This document shows, in pieces, positions 34,719 to 45,360 of a stretch of 49,832 nucleotides of DNA. Below the pieces are notes generated by a model. That model worked only from the letters and a program-made list of their open reading frames with translations. It was not told the DNA's origin and did not search any database. The stretch is taken from positions 1-49,832 of the forward strand of contig PUDQ02000120.1 of the NCBI GenBank assembly GCA_002964805.2, given 5' to 3'. Numbering within the stretch: position 1 is the first letter of the stretch; every line of letters starts with the position of its first letter. Position numbers and translations under genes: made by a program. The DNA comes from Trametes villosa. Its lineage: Eukaryota; Basidiomycota; Agaricomycetes; Polyporales; Polyporaceae.

Positions 34719-37700
34719 ATATAATCTTGCACAGGAGAAAGAGCAATAATCCGCCTGGTGGTCTCCCCATTTCCTGCCAGGCCAAGCATCACCTTAGTAG
34801 TGCCCTCCTCGGCAATCTTGGCAGAGTCCTCCCATGTGCGCATCACCTCGTACACATATCCCTTCCAGAAGCATGTACGGAACCTGTGGCTCTTGTAATG
34901 GTCGGGATGCTTGAGCAGGTACGTGGCTGCCATGGGTCCGCCAATTTCTGAGCAGGCTGTCAGGGAGTTTACTATTTTAGTGATTAATGCGCGAGCCTTC
35001 TCCTTGGTAGACTTCTGACTTCCTAGTAGCTCAACGTTCCGCTCAAACACCTGCTGAATGGACTGAAACATCACATGCGTCTTGAGTGGGGTTTTTGTGA
35101 TATAATCCGCCACATAGGCTATGACAGATTTAATGGCAGTGCCTGAGAGCAGACTGGTGACATCAGTGTTGCTGCGCATCAGATATGTCACTGCAGGTGT
35201 GAATGTATTAAGCCAGGCTTCACCCTTTTTCATCAGCAGTGCACCCGTACTAGGGTCCACTATGGTTTCTGGGTGGGTCTCCCTGGGAAAGCGGGCCTTG
35301 CAGTTGCCATTTTTATCAGTGCAGCCACGGTTATCAAAGTCAGGCTTGTCAGACCTTCCCAGATTGGCCTTGTCCTTCTTGGATGATGCACGGCAGGTGT
35401 GTCTGTTGGACAAGTATAATATCTCATCTACGGTCTGCCTGAACCTGTCCCACCACGACTTGTGTCTCTGACACTCGATGCATTCTGTTTTCGGTGGGTG
35501 GTCACATCTCTTGGGCGGCGCTTCAGGCAGTGTCTCTGTAGGGGAAGTTCTGGTAGGATTTTTATGCTCCTGCTCAGAAATATTCTGTTTTACACTTTCC
35601 ATGCTCCCAGTGATAAATTCTCCCATGTGCACACTTTCCAGATACTCCACCATGGCCTTCTGGAAATCTGAGCTGGGGTCCATGATTCTATCACGTATCT
35701 CCTGCGGGGTCAGTGAATTTTTGATCCAGATTAGCATGTGCATGTGCAAAGTCAGCCGGCCCTGCTGCTCTACAGTCCCATAATATCCAGATGTCTTGCC
35801 ATATAAGCCTGGTCTGTCTAGCCCTACACCGAGGACATGCTTGATAAACAGGTCCACCATCATCTTAAAGAAGCGAGCACCTGCTACAGGGTTATTGGCT
35901 ATTAAACGCAGGCGCTCATTTTTATCCCTGAATGCAGGCACAAATTTCTGATTGGTATCAGCAAAATATAATGCAATGGGGTGCTTGACATCAGCAGGGG
36001 CAAAGGTGACAAACCACGAGGGAGCACCCAGATATGACACAAGAGACCATATTTCATTGCGCATATACTTTTTGCTTGTAATAGACCCTTGGACCTTATA
36101 ATTGACATGGTCAAGGTCATTTAATATCTTGAAGCAGGCTTTCTCATCCTCGGTTTCTGGCTTCATAGAGCCAGTACTCAGCCTCTGGATAATATCACTT
36201 AGAGTGGAGTCCTTGATGTTGAGCAGCCTGTTGGCAATGTCACCAAACTTGTTCTTGTCTGCCAACAAATATCCTGCCGTGGTAGATTTCTTAATCTGTT
36301 CATGGTTGAGTGCAACTAGTGGAAATAATGGCTCTAGCTGAAAGCGCTTATCATGGTACATTAGCAACTGCTGCTTTCTGCGCTCTTCAGACACTGGCCT
36401 GCATCCGCTTGCAGAATTATTGAGACCACCCAGGCCATATGGAAATAACCAGGGGAACATCTGAGGATAGAGCTGGGGATTGTGGTACAGGCTCTCTGGC
36501 TCAGCTGACTGACCTATTCCGAGCACCTTCCCCCCAGATTTGAAGTGTTCTATGGCACGTGCAGTGATCTCATATGGCCTAACCTTTCCCATATGCTGAA
36601 GACTGTCTTCAGTCAGCCCGTGGACAACAAAGGGGCAGTCACCGTTATCTGCACCCTCATCCTCTTCAGATGCATTCACAGCGGTAGCCTCTGGGTCTTG
36701 GTTAGATTCCATGCTTTTGGAATAATTCACAATCACTGGTGGTTCGTCTTCAGGATATGAGTTGATATTCTCATATGATATCTGAAGGTCTGCATAGTCT
36801 GCATGATTGAGCTTGAGCCACTCTAGTGCATCTGCCACTTTGTTACGCCGGACCAACATAGGTGTGCGCTTGTATTCCTTGGCAGTAGGTTGGTTGGGTC
36901 CAAGATATAGAAAGGCCAACACCTCACTTAGCTCTTCACATTTAGGTGGCAGTACAGAATATATCTTGGGCATTGGGAGTGAATGGCTCACGACATTGGC
37001 CCGCAGCTTAGACATGCCTGACATATGCACCTTGACAATGCAGTGGTTGTGTTTGACACGTGCTATGAGCATCTTATCAGTGAAGCTCAGATTTTGTAAC
37101 TGGGGTGGTACTTCCCCAATCCAAAGACCATTTGCAAGACTGTCTGCGGGTGTACGGCCCTCCTTCAACTCTGTCAAACATGACTTGCATACATCTGGGC
37201 AACCAGGGATTATAACTGGTCCAGGTAACCCACAAATAGGATCAGACTGAGATGTACGCTCTCTTTTTGTTAGCAGGTCATCAGTCATCAACAATCCCTG
37301 GTCATACTCCTGTTTGGTCATAGGAACTAATAATTTCTTGGGCTGCAGCTGTCCACATACTGCACATGCTGATTCATAGAACTCAGAACAGTCAGCTGCA
37401 AACCCGCTAACTACATCTTCAATTAAACTATCTGATAGCGGAAGTGGTGGAAAATTTGGTACAGCATCTAGTTGTATTTTCTTCTTTGTTCGATACTCCT
37501 TGCTTCGTGCGACTGAGGACATTTCTTTTTTATAAGGTATGAACACTGTTGCAAAGGGGTCACAAAATTCACAGCTATGCTCTAGTAATTGTTGGATGAT
37601 GTGATCCCTTGATCTATGTTTGTTTATGCCACTGATATGATGCTGCCCTGCAATTATTGGCAGGGTTTGCTTCGGTAGCTTAATAGCAAGTGTAGAAAGA

Positions 37701-38278
37701 GGCATGGTCACTATCAGGGTATTTTGATCTGTCTTCCTGACCATGTGGAAAGGAAGATATGCATAAAACTGATACCGGCTGGTTTTTGTATTAGAAAAGT
37801 TACCGCCACCCATGAACAATTTTAGTTCTTCGTACTCCCATGTATTTGCAGAGTGTCCTCTTACTCCAGCCCCATAAAGCACTTGGGGTCTAGCATAGTG
37901 ACGCGCTGGCTTGTTACAGGTGCTGTGTACGTACTGACTCAGATCAAAGGTTTGCATATATAATAAGGCAAAGTCATGCTGGAATATAAATCGCCTATAC
38001 ATCAATAGTTTGATTCGTCTTGTGGAAAGCATTGTTCTAAACCTCAGATGTGGCTTCCATGCCATCATTGATAGACTGTGCCAACTTAACGGGTGTGCAA
38101 TGATAAATGTGTGCCTATATGATGCACTATATTTATAAAGGTGGCTTGTTACATTAACATTCCTTAAAACTTGCTTCTCATGTGGCTGACTTGTCATGCA
38201 GACACCATTCAAGACTTGTCTCTTACTTAGGGGCCTTGTCATGAAGGTGGCCCCAAGAACCTCGCCGCATAGCAGCAT
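34595..38278 (-). CDS. Helitron Rep (HUH/Y2) nuclease
   Basis: The frame has 1,227 codons. The N-terminal 100 or so residues look unconserved, so the true start may be internal. Recognisable parts in order: a zinc-binding N-terminal region (CAVCG, CKSC, SLANGLWIGE), the Helitron helicase-like N domain (QMFPWLFPYGLGG), the HUH motif LTLHMHMLIW with His at residues about 845 and 847, a cysteine-rich insert, and the Y2 motif YVADYITK with tyrosines near 1055 and 1059. HUH and Y2 perform the strand nicking and joining of rolling-circle transposition; all visible catalytic residues are present. After DYIWR the frame diverges from the helicase at a C7 run. Confidence 0.92.
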   Translation of the reverse strand: MLLCGEVLGATFMTRPLSKRQVLNGVCMTSQPHEKQVLRNVNVTSHLYKYSASYRHTFIIAHPLSWHSLSMMAWKPHLRFRTMLSTRRIKLLMYRRFIFQHDFALLYMQTFDLSQYVHSTCNKPARHYARPQVLYGAGVRGHSANTWEYEELKLFMGGGNFSNTKTSRYQFYAYLPFHMVRKTDQNTLIVTMPLSTLAIKLPKQTLPIIAGQHHISGINKHRSRDHIIQQLLEHSCEFCDPFATVFIPYKKEMSSVARSKEYRTKKKIQLDAVPNFPPLPLSDSLIEDVVSGFAADCSEFYESACAVCGQLQPKKLLVPMTKQEYDQGLLMTDDLLTKRERTSQSDPICGLPGPVIIPGCPDVCKSCLTELKEGRTPADSLANGLWIGEVPPQLQNLSFTDKMLIARVKHNHCIVKVHMSGMSKLRANVVSHSLPMPKIYSVLPPKCEELSEVLAFLYLGPNQPTAKEYKRTPMLVRRNKVADALEWLKLNHADYADLQISYENINSYPEDEPPVIVNYSKSMESNQDPEATAVNASEEDEGADNGDCPFVVHGLTEDSLQHMGKVRPYEITARAIEHFKSGGKVLGIGQSAEPESLYHNPQLYPQMFPWLFPYGLGGLNNSASGCRPVSEERRKQQLLMYHDKRFQLEPLFPLVALNHEQIKKSTTAGYLLADKNKFGDIANRLLNIKDSTLSDIIQRLSTGSMKPETEDEKACFKILNDLDHVNYKVQGSITSKKYMRNEIWSLVSYLGAPSWFVTFAPADVKHPIALYFADTNQKFVPAFRDKNERLRLIANNPVAGARFFKMMVDLFIKHVLGVGLDRPGLYGKTSGYYGTVEQQGRLTLHMHMLIWIKNSLTPQEIRDRIMDPSSDFQKAMVEYLESVHMGEFITGSMESVKQNISEQEHKNPTRTSPTETLPEAPPKRCDHPPKTECIECQRHKSWWDRFRQTVDEILYLSNRHTCRASSKKDKANLGRSDKPDFDNRGCTDKNGNCKARFPRETHPETIVDPSTGALLMKKGEAWLNTFTPAVTYLMRSNTDVTSLLSGTAIKSVIAYVADYITKTPLKTHVMFQSIQQVFERNVELLGSQKSTKEKARALITKIVNSLTACSEIGGPMAATYLLKHPDHYKSHRFRTCFWKGYVYEVMRTWEDSAKIAEEGTTKVMLGLAGNGETTRRIIALSPVQDYIWRPPSMKTCRCMTGSGWQKSSASVAARRALSFRNILNKKT
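34706..34712 (-). other. C7 run linking Rep and helicase frames (-1 shift)
   Basis: On the minus strand the Rep frame reads TGG CGC CCC CCC AGT. The helicase frame is reached by slipping back one base within C CCC CCC. The seven C fit the X XXY YYZ rule for -1 slippage in the correct phase. A one-base loss from an original C8 is an equally simple explanation. Confidence 0.6.
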
Positions 38279-38605
38279 ATATTGAGACTCTATGCTAGAG
38301 CTCGTAGGGGTAAGGCAGTTGTGACAATATTCTGTAATAAAGCTGTTAGATACATGACTACAAATTGTTTAAACACGGCATACCAGGTAACACCGCAGCA
38401 GCCAAGTGTTTGAACTGGCCATTGCTTAGCCGCTTGGTGTAGGAGCTCTGGTACACCAGCCACTGACATTGAGTCAGGACAATGCTGTACCAGAGAAGCA
38501 AATATGTGATGTGGTGTGCGCGCATGGAGAGAGATAGTGGAAGATGGAAGGAAAGAGCAGAGCTTGCACACATAGCTCGAAGTTCAACATGCTGATGCAA
38601 GGATG

Positions 38606-39914
38606 TCACATGCCCGTATTCCCACGTGTGGGCCAATGAATTGCACAAGTCCCAAATCCATACAAATACAGCCAGTAGTACAATACATTTTGTGGCTAGG
38701 GTGTTCAACTGATCTAATGGCTCCATAAGAAATTGAAAAACCTTGAGACATATATGAATATACTCACGGAGATGTAGGGTCCTTCAATAGATGAATATAT
38801 GCAAACCGGAACCTCATATGTGTGAGGGCTCAGCGGGTCGGTAGGATCCGGATGGTATGGCCCCACCCAGTCAGAAAAGGGGTCGGTGTCGAAGGTCTGA
38901 CCGTCAAAGTGATCCAAATTGTTGGTGCCACGATCGGGAGGGAGGCCTGAATCCCCAGGCCGAGGGCCAAGGACATGGAACATGCAACCATGTCCGATTC
39001 CCCCTTCCACATTGTCCCATGTGATGCCTAGCGGTTGCCAGTGGAGGTACTGAAGATAGAACCGCCGGAGATGAGGGAGGATGGAAGCGACCTGAGAGTA
39101 AAATCCCTCCTCATGGGGAGTGAAGTTGTAGGTGGAAAGGAACACCCCGAGATCTTCAGCGTCTGCAAAGTTCTTGAGGTCGATGTCGTAGGGGATGGTG
39201 TATGGGAATGCGGGGGTACTGATGAGGAGAGTGCGGAGATTCTGGAACGGCAAAAGCCCAAACAGGGTCCAGGACAGGGAGTCCCATGGGGCCGGGCCAA
39301 AGAGGTGTGCGACACCCTGTCATGCATTTTTAGTGGCCATGCTCACCAATATTATGGGTACTCACATATTGCCCCGACCCGTAATTGAAGTCGTCCTTCA
39401 ACCGCAAGGTCTTGATAGGACAGCGGCCAGGGAGCCACCAATGCCCGATGCGTGCAACGACAGAGTGCGGTGACTTGTCGTTGATGATGACATTGAGCTC
39501 AGACCAGTTTGTCATGTACCGGGTCGCCTCAACCGCCACTTGCCACATATGTGCATTGTTGTGTAGCTCGCTGTGCAGCTCGACCTCGAGAAGGTAGAGG
39601 TTGAGGAAGTTGACGTGGCGTAGACCGGTATTGCCGCTGAGGGTGCATTTGCACGCCTCCCTCTCAAAAGCGATCACGTCCAGGAAAAACAAATAGAGCT
39701 GGTGGGCAGTGGAGATGCAAAGTGCAGTACGGGGAAAGGGGCGGCTGAAGTGGTGCAGGAAGTCTTTGGACACTGTTCGCAGTGTCAGAGCTTCGTGGAG
39801 GTCGGCCTTGCATAAGAGCTGATCTCTGTTGTAGCATTGCCAGGGAAAGGTGCAGGCACGACCAATGAGAGAGAGAAGCTCTGGGGTGCCAAAAACGCTA
39901 GCAAGGGCAGACAT
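38606..39914 (-). CDS. F-box-like protein B (paralogue of A)
   Basis: Model: exons 39366-39914, 39317-side exon 38768-39316 and a tentative 38606-38695; about 395 residues. The N-terminus (FGTPELLSLIGRA) has the shape of an F-box start. RTVSKDFLHHF and a conserved FEREACKC segment follow. The first intron is 49 bp (39317-39365), phase 0, at the same place as in the neighbour gene. After it come PWDSLSWTLFGLLPFQNLRTLLIS and a leucine-rich half typical of fungal F-box/LRR proteins. F-box proteins recruit substrates to SCF ubiquitin ligases; that role is inferred only. The last exon is uncertain. The gene has the Helitron orientation and lies 0.3 kb from Rep. Confidence 0.6.
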
Positions 39915-40072
39915 GGTGGTGTGCAGAAAGAAACAGTTTATTGACAAGCCGTAACATGTACACATAGTTCCCACGGGTGAACGTGCTGCCCACAGTGATC
40001 CTGGATTCTCAGTGGCTGTCAGCGTGCGATACAAAGCGCAAGCAGCAACAAACATCCCACACATACCACGTG

Positions 40073-41235
40073 TCAGTGTGCCTCAGGACAGCCTATAATG
40101 GGTGGACAGTTCAGTAAAAGAGGAATTTACGGGTGTCATGGTGAGAGACTTACGGATGGTCCACAACTCTCCCTTGCCTGGAAGCGGAGGTCGCCCCCAT
40201 AAATCCAGGACAGATAGTTGAACGTCATGCCTAAGCGCGATGTCCTTCTCCACAGTAGCAAGTGCCGCCCCGTCGTGCTCAAATGTGACTGAGTCGTTGG
40301 CCGATGTTTGCGCCAGTGTTGTGTATCGGAATCCAAACGAGTTGCTCCAGCCATTGTAGTACTGATAGCAAACCCAATGTAGCCCTGGCCGTGATGCGTA
40401 TATCTTCATAACGCTTGTGCGTTCAGCCTCTCGAAGATCTGCTGTGTGGGATTGCAGATAGGCCCGGAACACATCCAAGGGGACATCCCATGAGGGGGCC
40501 TTATCTCGAGGAGGGAATGCGAATGGGAAAAAGTCATGTGATATGGTGAGGGTCTTCAGGTCAGGAAATCGGCCCAGGTCTTCAACCCGAGCAACGTCCC
40601 AGGGATTCCGAGTTGATCCACCAGGGATAGCCTGAAGAATTGTCAAACTTGGAATGCAATGACGTTGAGACACTACGCACCCAAGTGTGATATTCTTTCA
40701 TCCTTAGAACCTCTACTCCAACTGCATCTCCCTTACGCCACCACTGTGCAATGAGCGACAGGGTCAAACCCTTGCTAAGCAAATCCATGGCGATGTTGAT
40801 TGTCCGTATGGCCATGAATGGGAGAGCCTCTTGAGCAAGAGTTGTGACACTCTCCCAGTCTTCAAGTTCGCTGTCGCAAGGTTGAAAAGAGAGTTCGGTA
40901 ATGCGGAGGAAGGGCAGATGAGGCGATGGGTGGAGCTGAGTCGTGCTTTCTGAACATTTGCAGAACTGGCGCTCATAGTCGATGACTGCCAGAAGGAGCT
41001 CCATGAAGGAGCCTGGAGATGAAATATCGACAGTAGCAGATGGAAGTGGAGGCACAAGCCAGCGGTGAAAGGACTTGTTAACGGTGCGTAAGGCCAGCTG
41101 CCACGGTCGGGTCGGGTTTTCAGGAAGTGGGGTGACAGGGTCACTGAACATGTCGATAGCCTTGGGAAGTGAGGGCAATGAACGGCATACCAGCCGGCCC
41201 ACCTGAAGAAGAATCTCTGCAGGCAGCTGGTCCAT
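40073..41235 (-). CDS. F-box-like protein A
   Basis: Exons 40681-41235, 40154-40631 and 40073-40092 give 350 residues with introns of 49 bp (phase 0) and 61 bp. The start MDQLPAEILLQVGRLV is a classic F-box opening. RTVNKSFHRWLVPPLP, YERQFCKC and, after the first intron, NPWDVARVEDLGRFPDLKTLTIS align with the neighbouring gene B. No stop or frameshift is present. The pair looks like a tandem duplication of a basidiomycete F-box-like gene. Its location upstream of, and collinear with, the Helitron Rep gene fits gene capture, but insertion of a Helitron next to host genes would look the same without end mapping. Confidence 0.65.
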
Positions 41236-41262
41236 AGAAGAAGTTGAAGAGCAAGCACAGTT

Positions 41263-42950
41263 TTAGGCGGACTTCGCATCACATTGCACTGCACCCAACA
41301 TGAATTGCAAATTGCAGAAAGTCTTGGCAACAACTTGCCTGCAGGAGGCCACATGATGGCACTGCTCATGGGACACCAATAGAGCAATACAAGAGTAGGC
41401 CTTGGCCCCATAAAAAGTGGGGCTCTGGGGCTGGAAGGGTGAAATGTTTGAAGATCATGCACTCTCCGTTTTCTATTTATAATCTATGTCTATCTACTCT
41501 ACATATTGACATCTATGTAGAGGGCCTGGGAGGGCAGGCGGGCATAGGCATGCGCGGGTGGGCGGGCGCGGGTGAGGGCGCAGGGTGGCCGGGTGCTTGG
41601 GGCAGTGGGACGAGCACGAAATATGCTCGTCCTGCCAGTGTTTGTGCTCTTGCTGTTGAATGCGGCGATTCTTCGCGTTCTTTGTGTCCCTTTGACTTCA
41701 GACTTTGCACAGTGCTCACACACGGTGCCTCCTTCCTATTCTGGAATTCTTAGGCGCCGGCACCCAGAAATGCGCCGGCACCAGCTGGAATTGAACTCTC
41801 AACCTTCTGGGTTTTTCTACTGAAGACTTCACAGTGCTTGCTCCGTTTCCTCCTAGCTCGCCTCCTTAAAGCCTTTGGTGTCGGATATTTGGCCCATGCC
41901 TCGTCCTCCCTGCAGTCCTTGTGGTCTGCTTTCCTCAGCAGCTCAACTTGGACCGCAGTTTGTTGTCTGTCAACTTGAGCCCCAGCCTTTGCTCTCAGCA
42001 GCACTTGGGGATAGAGGGCCAATACTGGCATGTCCGATTGATGAGGTTTTGCAGAGAATTAAAATCCTATATCAAGATGTCTAAGTATGCTGAACAGCGA
42101 ACACAAGCATGTCACTGCATGGCTTTGACAAAGGGGCTTCATGTACCTCCATAAGTCAAAGTTTAAAACCTATGTTGCAACTATCACACCCAGCTTGTCA
42201 GCCGGCCACACATTATAATCCACTCATAATGGCCTGGCCGAGGCGCATAAGGCTACTATAAGAGAGAGGAGTGCAATTGTAAGGCTCTTATACACCGGGG
42301 GCAAAGTTTGCAACATTCGCCAGAGAGTACAAGGAGTGCTCAATATCTTACACCCAGGGCAAGCAACGTACACCGGACACTGCCCTGATTGGGTGGGTAT
42401 TCATGTCCCTTTGCCGCAATTGTCTTATTACAGAACATTTATAACAGCATTGTGAGCAACTGCTTTGATTTTTGGCATCTGATTGACGGAGTACTTCAGC
42501 CTTGCTTACTGGTAATTGAGCACCCTAGCATAGAAGGGCTGGCATTACTGACTATATCTCCAGATGTTTGAACACTAGTATTGCTCTTCAGCTTTTTGAA
42601 TAATATCAAAGCTTCTTATGATGGTCTAATTCCCTGTCTTGCTCATTATGCTGGCTTGTTCAATTTCCAAGCCATCCATCTAGCATTTCCATAGAGATTT
42701 TATCAGTAGAATCAACCTAACAAGACTTGAAATTAAACTGATGTAGCAGATACATATTAGATGCAGCTATAGATCTGAGGGATTGACTTGGTTTGCTATC
42801 TTCACTGTTAATAGTAGCATCATGATTGACTACTTGGATGTCGGAGCATTTTCATAGATATTTCATCTGCAGTAACACTCAATCAGCACATCAACAAGAG
42901 TTTAATTTATTAACTTGTTATGTCATACAGTAGCTGGTCTGATACTACTA
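41263..42950. other. No supportable gene; GC-rich patch and inverted match
   Basis: 41,520-41,650 is GC-rich and carries one hairpin unit like those at 45.4-45.7 kb. 41,750-41,790 has two close copies of GCGCCGGCACC. 42,180-42,320 is an inverted match of 27,490-27,660, with AAGGCTCTTATACACCGGGGGC as a marker. 42,320-42,950 is AT-rich without recognisable content. Confidence 0.5.
41608..41632. repeat. Short hairpin, GGACGAGCA arms
   Basis: Perfect 9-bp arms at 41608-41616 and 41624-41632 lie in the context GGGGCA...hairpin...CTGCC..TGTTTGTGCTCT. The same context surrounds the hairpin at 45434-45460. Confidence 0.8.
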
Positions 42951-43400
42951 ATGGTTCCAAGGCCTGTAACCATGTCTGGGACATTCAGTGTGCACCATTG
43001 GATAGATCTTCAAAAGCTGAATCTGATGACATATAACGCTATCAGGGTGTGTGCACAAAGGACTGAGATGTAAGCCAGCAAAGCTCAATGTGGCTGAACT
43101 GTGGCACTAATGGGGAATTGTGGCTCTGATTGTGAGTGCTATAGTGGACATTACATCATACTTTTTACACAGTGTGATCTTACTCATAGATAGTTTCCTG
43201 CCAACACTTGTTTCACTTGATTTGGACTATCTGAGCTTGAGATACAAAGGAATTTGTGTCAAGAGCCAAACAAGACCAAAGCTGATGGCAGGGAACACGG
43301 ATTCCGCGTTCCCTGCCATCAGCTTTGGCTTTGTTTGTTTTCAGCCACAGCTGACATCAATGACCATCCTTTCCTCTTGATTTAATACAATCATGGGGAT
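42950..43400 (+). repeat. Partial repeat copy E4 with hairpin hp3
   Basis: It aligns in direct orientation with 26,590-26,950 and with the start of E3; markers are GTGGCTGAACTGTGGCACTAATGG and TTTGGACTATC. It contains hp3 at 43276-43328: 25-base arms beginning CCAAAGCTGATGGCAGGGAA, 24 of 25 paired, with an ATT loop inside CGGATTCCG. Confidence 0.75.
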
Positions 43401-43479
43401 GTAACACCTCAGCATTTGTCTGCCTAGCACACCACAGGAGGTGTTTCATTGACTAGGCCATGGTATCATGCTGAAAACC

Positions 43480-45355
43480 CTGGACAAATTGATTATACTA
43501 TACACTGTGGCCATTTTAAGTACAATGTGTGTGTTTATGCAGCCTGTGATCACTCTGACAACAAATGGCATATCCCATTGAATAGCTATTGAAAGGCTGA
43601 ATCCAATGGTATATAATACTTTGGGGGTTTGTGCACAATATACTGAGATATGAGCCATATAAGTTGAATGTTGCTGAACTGTGGCACTAATGAGCTTGTG
43701 CTGCCTAATTTATCAGTAGTAGAGTGAGTATCACATCACCATTTGTACACCATTGGATTCTACTCGCTCATAGCTTTTTGATGGCATATTATACATGGCA
43801 TTTGGACTATCCGGTGGCCCAAAATGAAAGCATTTGTGTTGGGAGCCAAACATGCACAAAGCAAGTGGCATGACAACGCGAATCCGTGTTGTCGTGCCTG
43901 CCGCTTTGTACTTGTTTGTTCCCAGCCACAGCTTACATTATTGCCCCCTCCTCTAGTTCTTTTGACCACTGCTACTCCAGTTCTGCTTCAAATGGCTTGT
44001 GTCATATACCGTTATAAAGGTGCTCCTGAGCTCTACAATATGGGGGTATTGATGTGTATTGATCACCATCATCCCCTCTATAAAACCTTATTAAAGGGAT
44101 ACATAAAGCACTTACTAGCCTGTACAGCAGTGTACAGTCCATTTGAACTGATCACTATCATATCATAAGACCCTGCTTGGGTTTGGAAAGTATCTAGGGG
44201 TATAATTGTGATACAAGCACCTCTTTGTCCCTTTAAACCACTGATGTTTTATTCACTCAAGCAAGAAGTAGTGAATCACTGTTTACACAGTAGTCTCCTT
44301 ACTAAATGGTGGATATCTTTACTCCATAATATGCTAGTGGTCAAGGGCTACCTGATGTGATTGTTTCTGAGGCTTTATACCCTCGAGTTATTGCACTAAA
44401 GCGGTTTTACTCCATTTGAAACAATGCTAGAGCCTAGCACCCAAAAGCCTAGATCTTCTTACAAGTTGCTAGCCACAGCACATCCAGGATTTGCTTAAAC
44501 AACAAGTGTAGTCTACTGTTAGGCAGGCATTTTTGAGTGCTATCTAATGGTGGCTTTCAGCTCTGACCTGAGTCATCACTGCTGCTGGTATGTGGCAAAG
44601 GAACACTTATAAGCACCCAATGAGAGACAGTGGACAATGCATGGCCCATACCTGCTTCAATTTGTACCTAAAATGCATGTATTATATACCATCAGGAGGC
44701 TGGTTTCAAGCTCTAACTGATCAGGGTACATCCTTTCAGAATAGCCTTAATGCTCATCTCATGGTTGAATGAGCAGTCAGACAGGCATTGATTGTAATAC
44801 TTTGTTGTAAAGACCTCAGCATATGTGAAGAGACAGTGTTAGATGTTGGTACAGTTACCAATCAAGCTGTTGTAGCAAGATCACACCTCAGTGTATTGTG
44901 ACTGAAGTATGGTTGTAAAGAACGGCTACATCATCTCAGTATTGAATGATGTTATCACCATTACTGCCGTACTCCTGATATGTAATCAACATGTATACCC
45001 CTTATAAAAGCCTTAGTAGCATACCTTGTGGCTTCAAACAGTGGTGGGGAGAGTGATTGCCCATGCTGTGCCACCTAGGGTTACACAGGCACCTACCATA
45101 GAGCATTAGAGCGAGGCTAGCAAGCAGTCAGGGTGGCTGTGTGCATGATGTAGTCTCTAACCCTAGAGTTTCTAATGGAGTGTGACCCTAACCCCAAGTT
45201 TGTATGTGGAAGTTCTACAGGGCGCTTGTTTCAAATCTAAGGTCGGATTAGCTGAGTCTCAAAATATTTTTCCCACGGGGTCAACTTTCCGTGACGCGAG
45301 TTGGCGGGAAGCTCACCCCATAAGAAACGATTTCTTCGTTCCTCATCAATCGTAA
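43480..45355 (+). repeat. Repeat copy E3, most complete, with hairpin hp2
   Basis: This copy is uninterrupted and serves as reference for E1 and E2. Its right end encodes, on the minus strand, ITIDEERRNRFLWGELPA followed by PWEKYF. hp2 lies at 43856-43909: 25-base arms ACAAAGC... with 19 Watson-Crick and 2 G-T pairs and the loop AATC. The rest is AT-rich and non-coding. Confidence 0.7.
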
Positions 45356-45360
45356 TTAGG

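Larger units (their letters stand above)
31562..41262 (-). mobile_element. Helitron (rolling-circle transposon) with two extra genes
   Basis: Three overlapping minus-strand frames give the standard Helitron protein set: Rep nuclease, PIF1-like helicase and a peptidase-like tail. Two F-box-like genes lie directly upstream in the same direction. I could not identify the expected 5'-TC end or the 3' hairpin plus CTRR end, so the limits given are those of the genes. Non-coding repeats of one family flank both sides (26.4-31.5 kb and 42.9-45.4 kb). Confidence 0.8.

Noticed and set aside
41757..41830. A tRNA-like B-box (minus strand AGTTCAATTCC) near 41,790.
   Set aside because: No A-box at proper distance and no stems; a chance match is likely.
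25946..45360. The 45-bp block containing GATTGATGAGGAACGAAG in three places, twice plus and once minus, first looked like terminal inverted repeats of a very large transposon.
   Set aside because: In all three places it reads TIDEE.R(N/D)RFLWGEL in one frame and lines up with a Helitron coding exon, so the similarity reflects shared coding sequence in repeat copies, not transposon ends.
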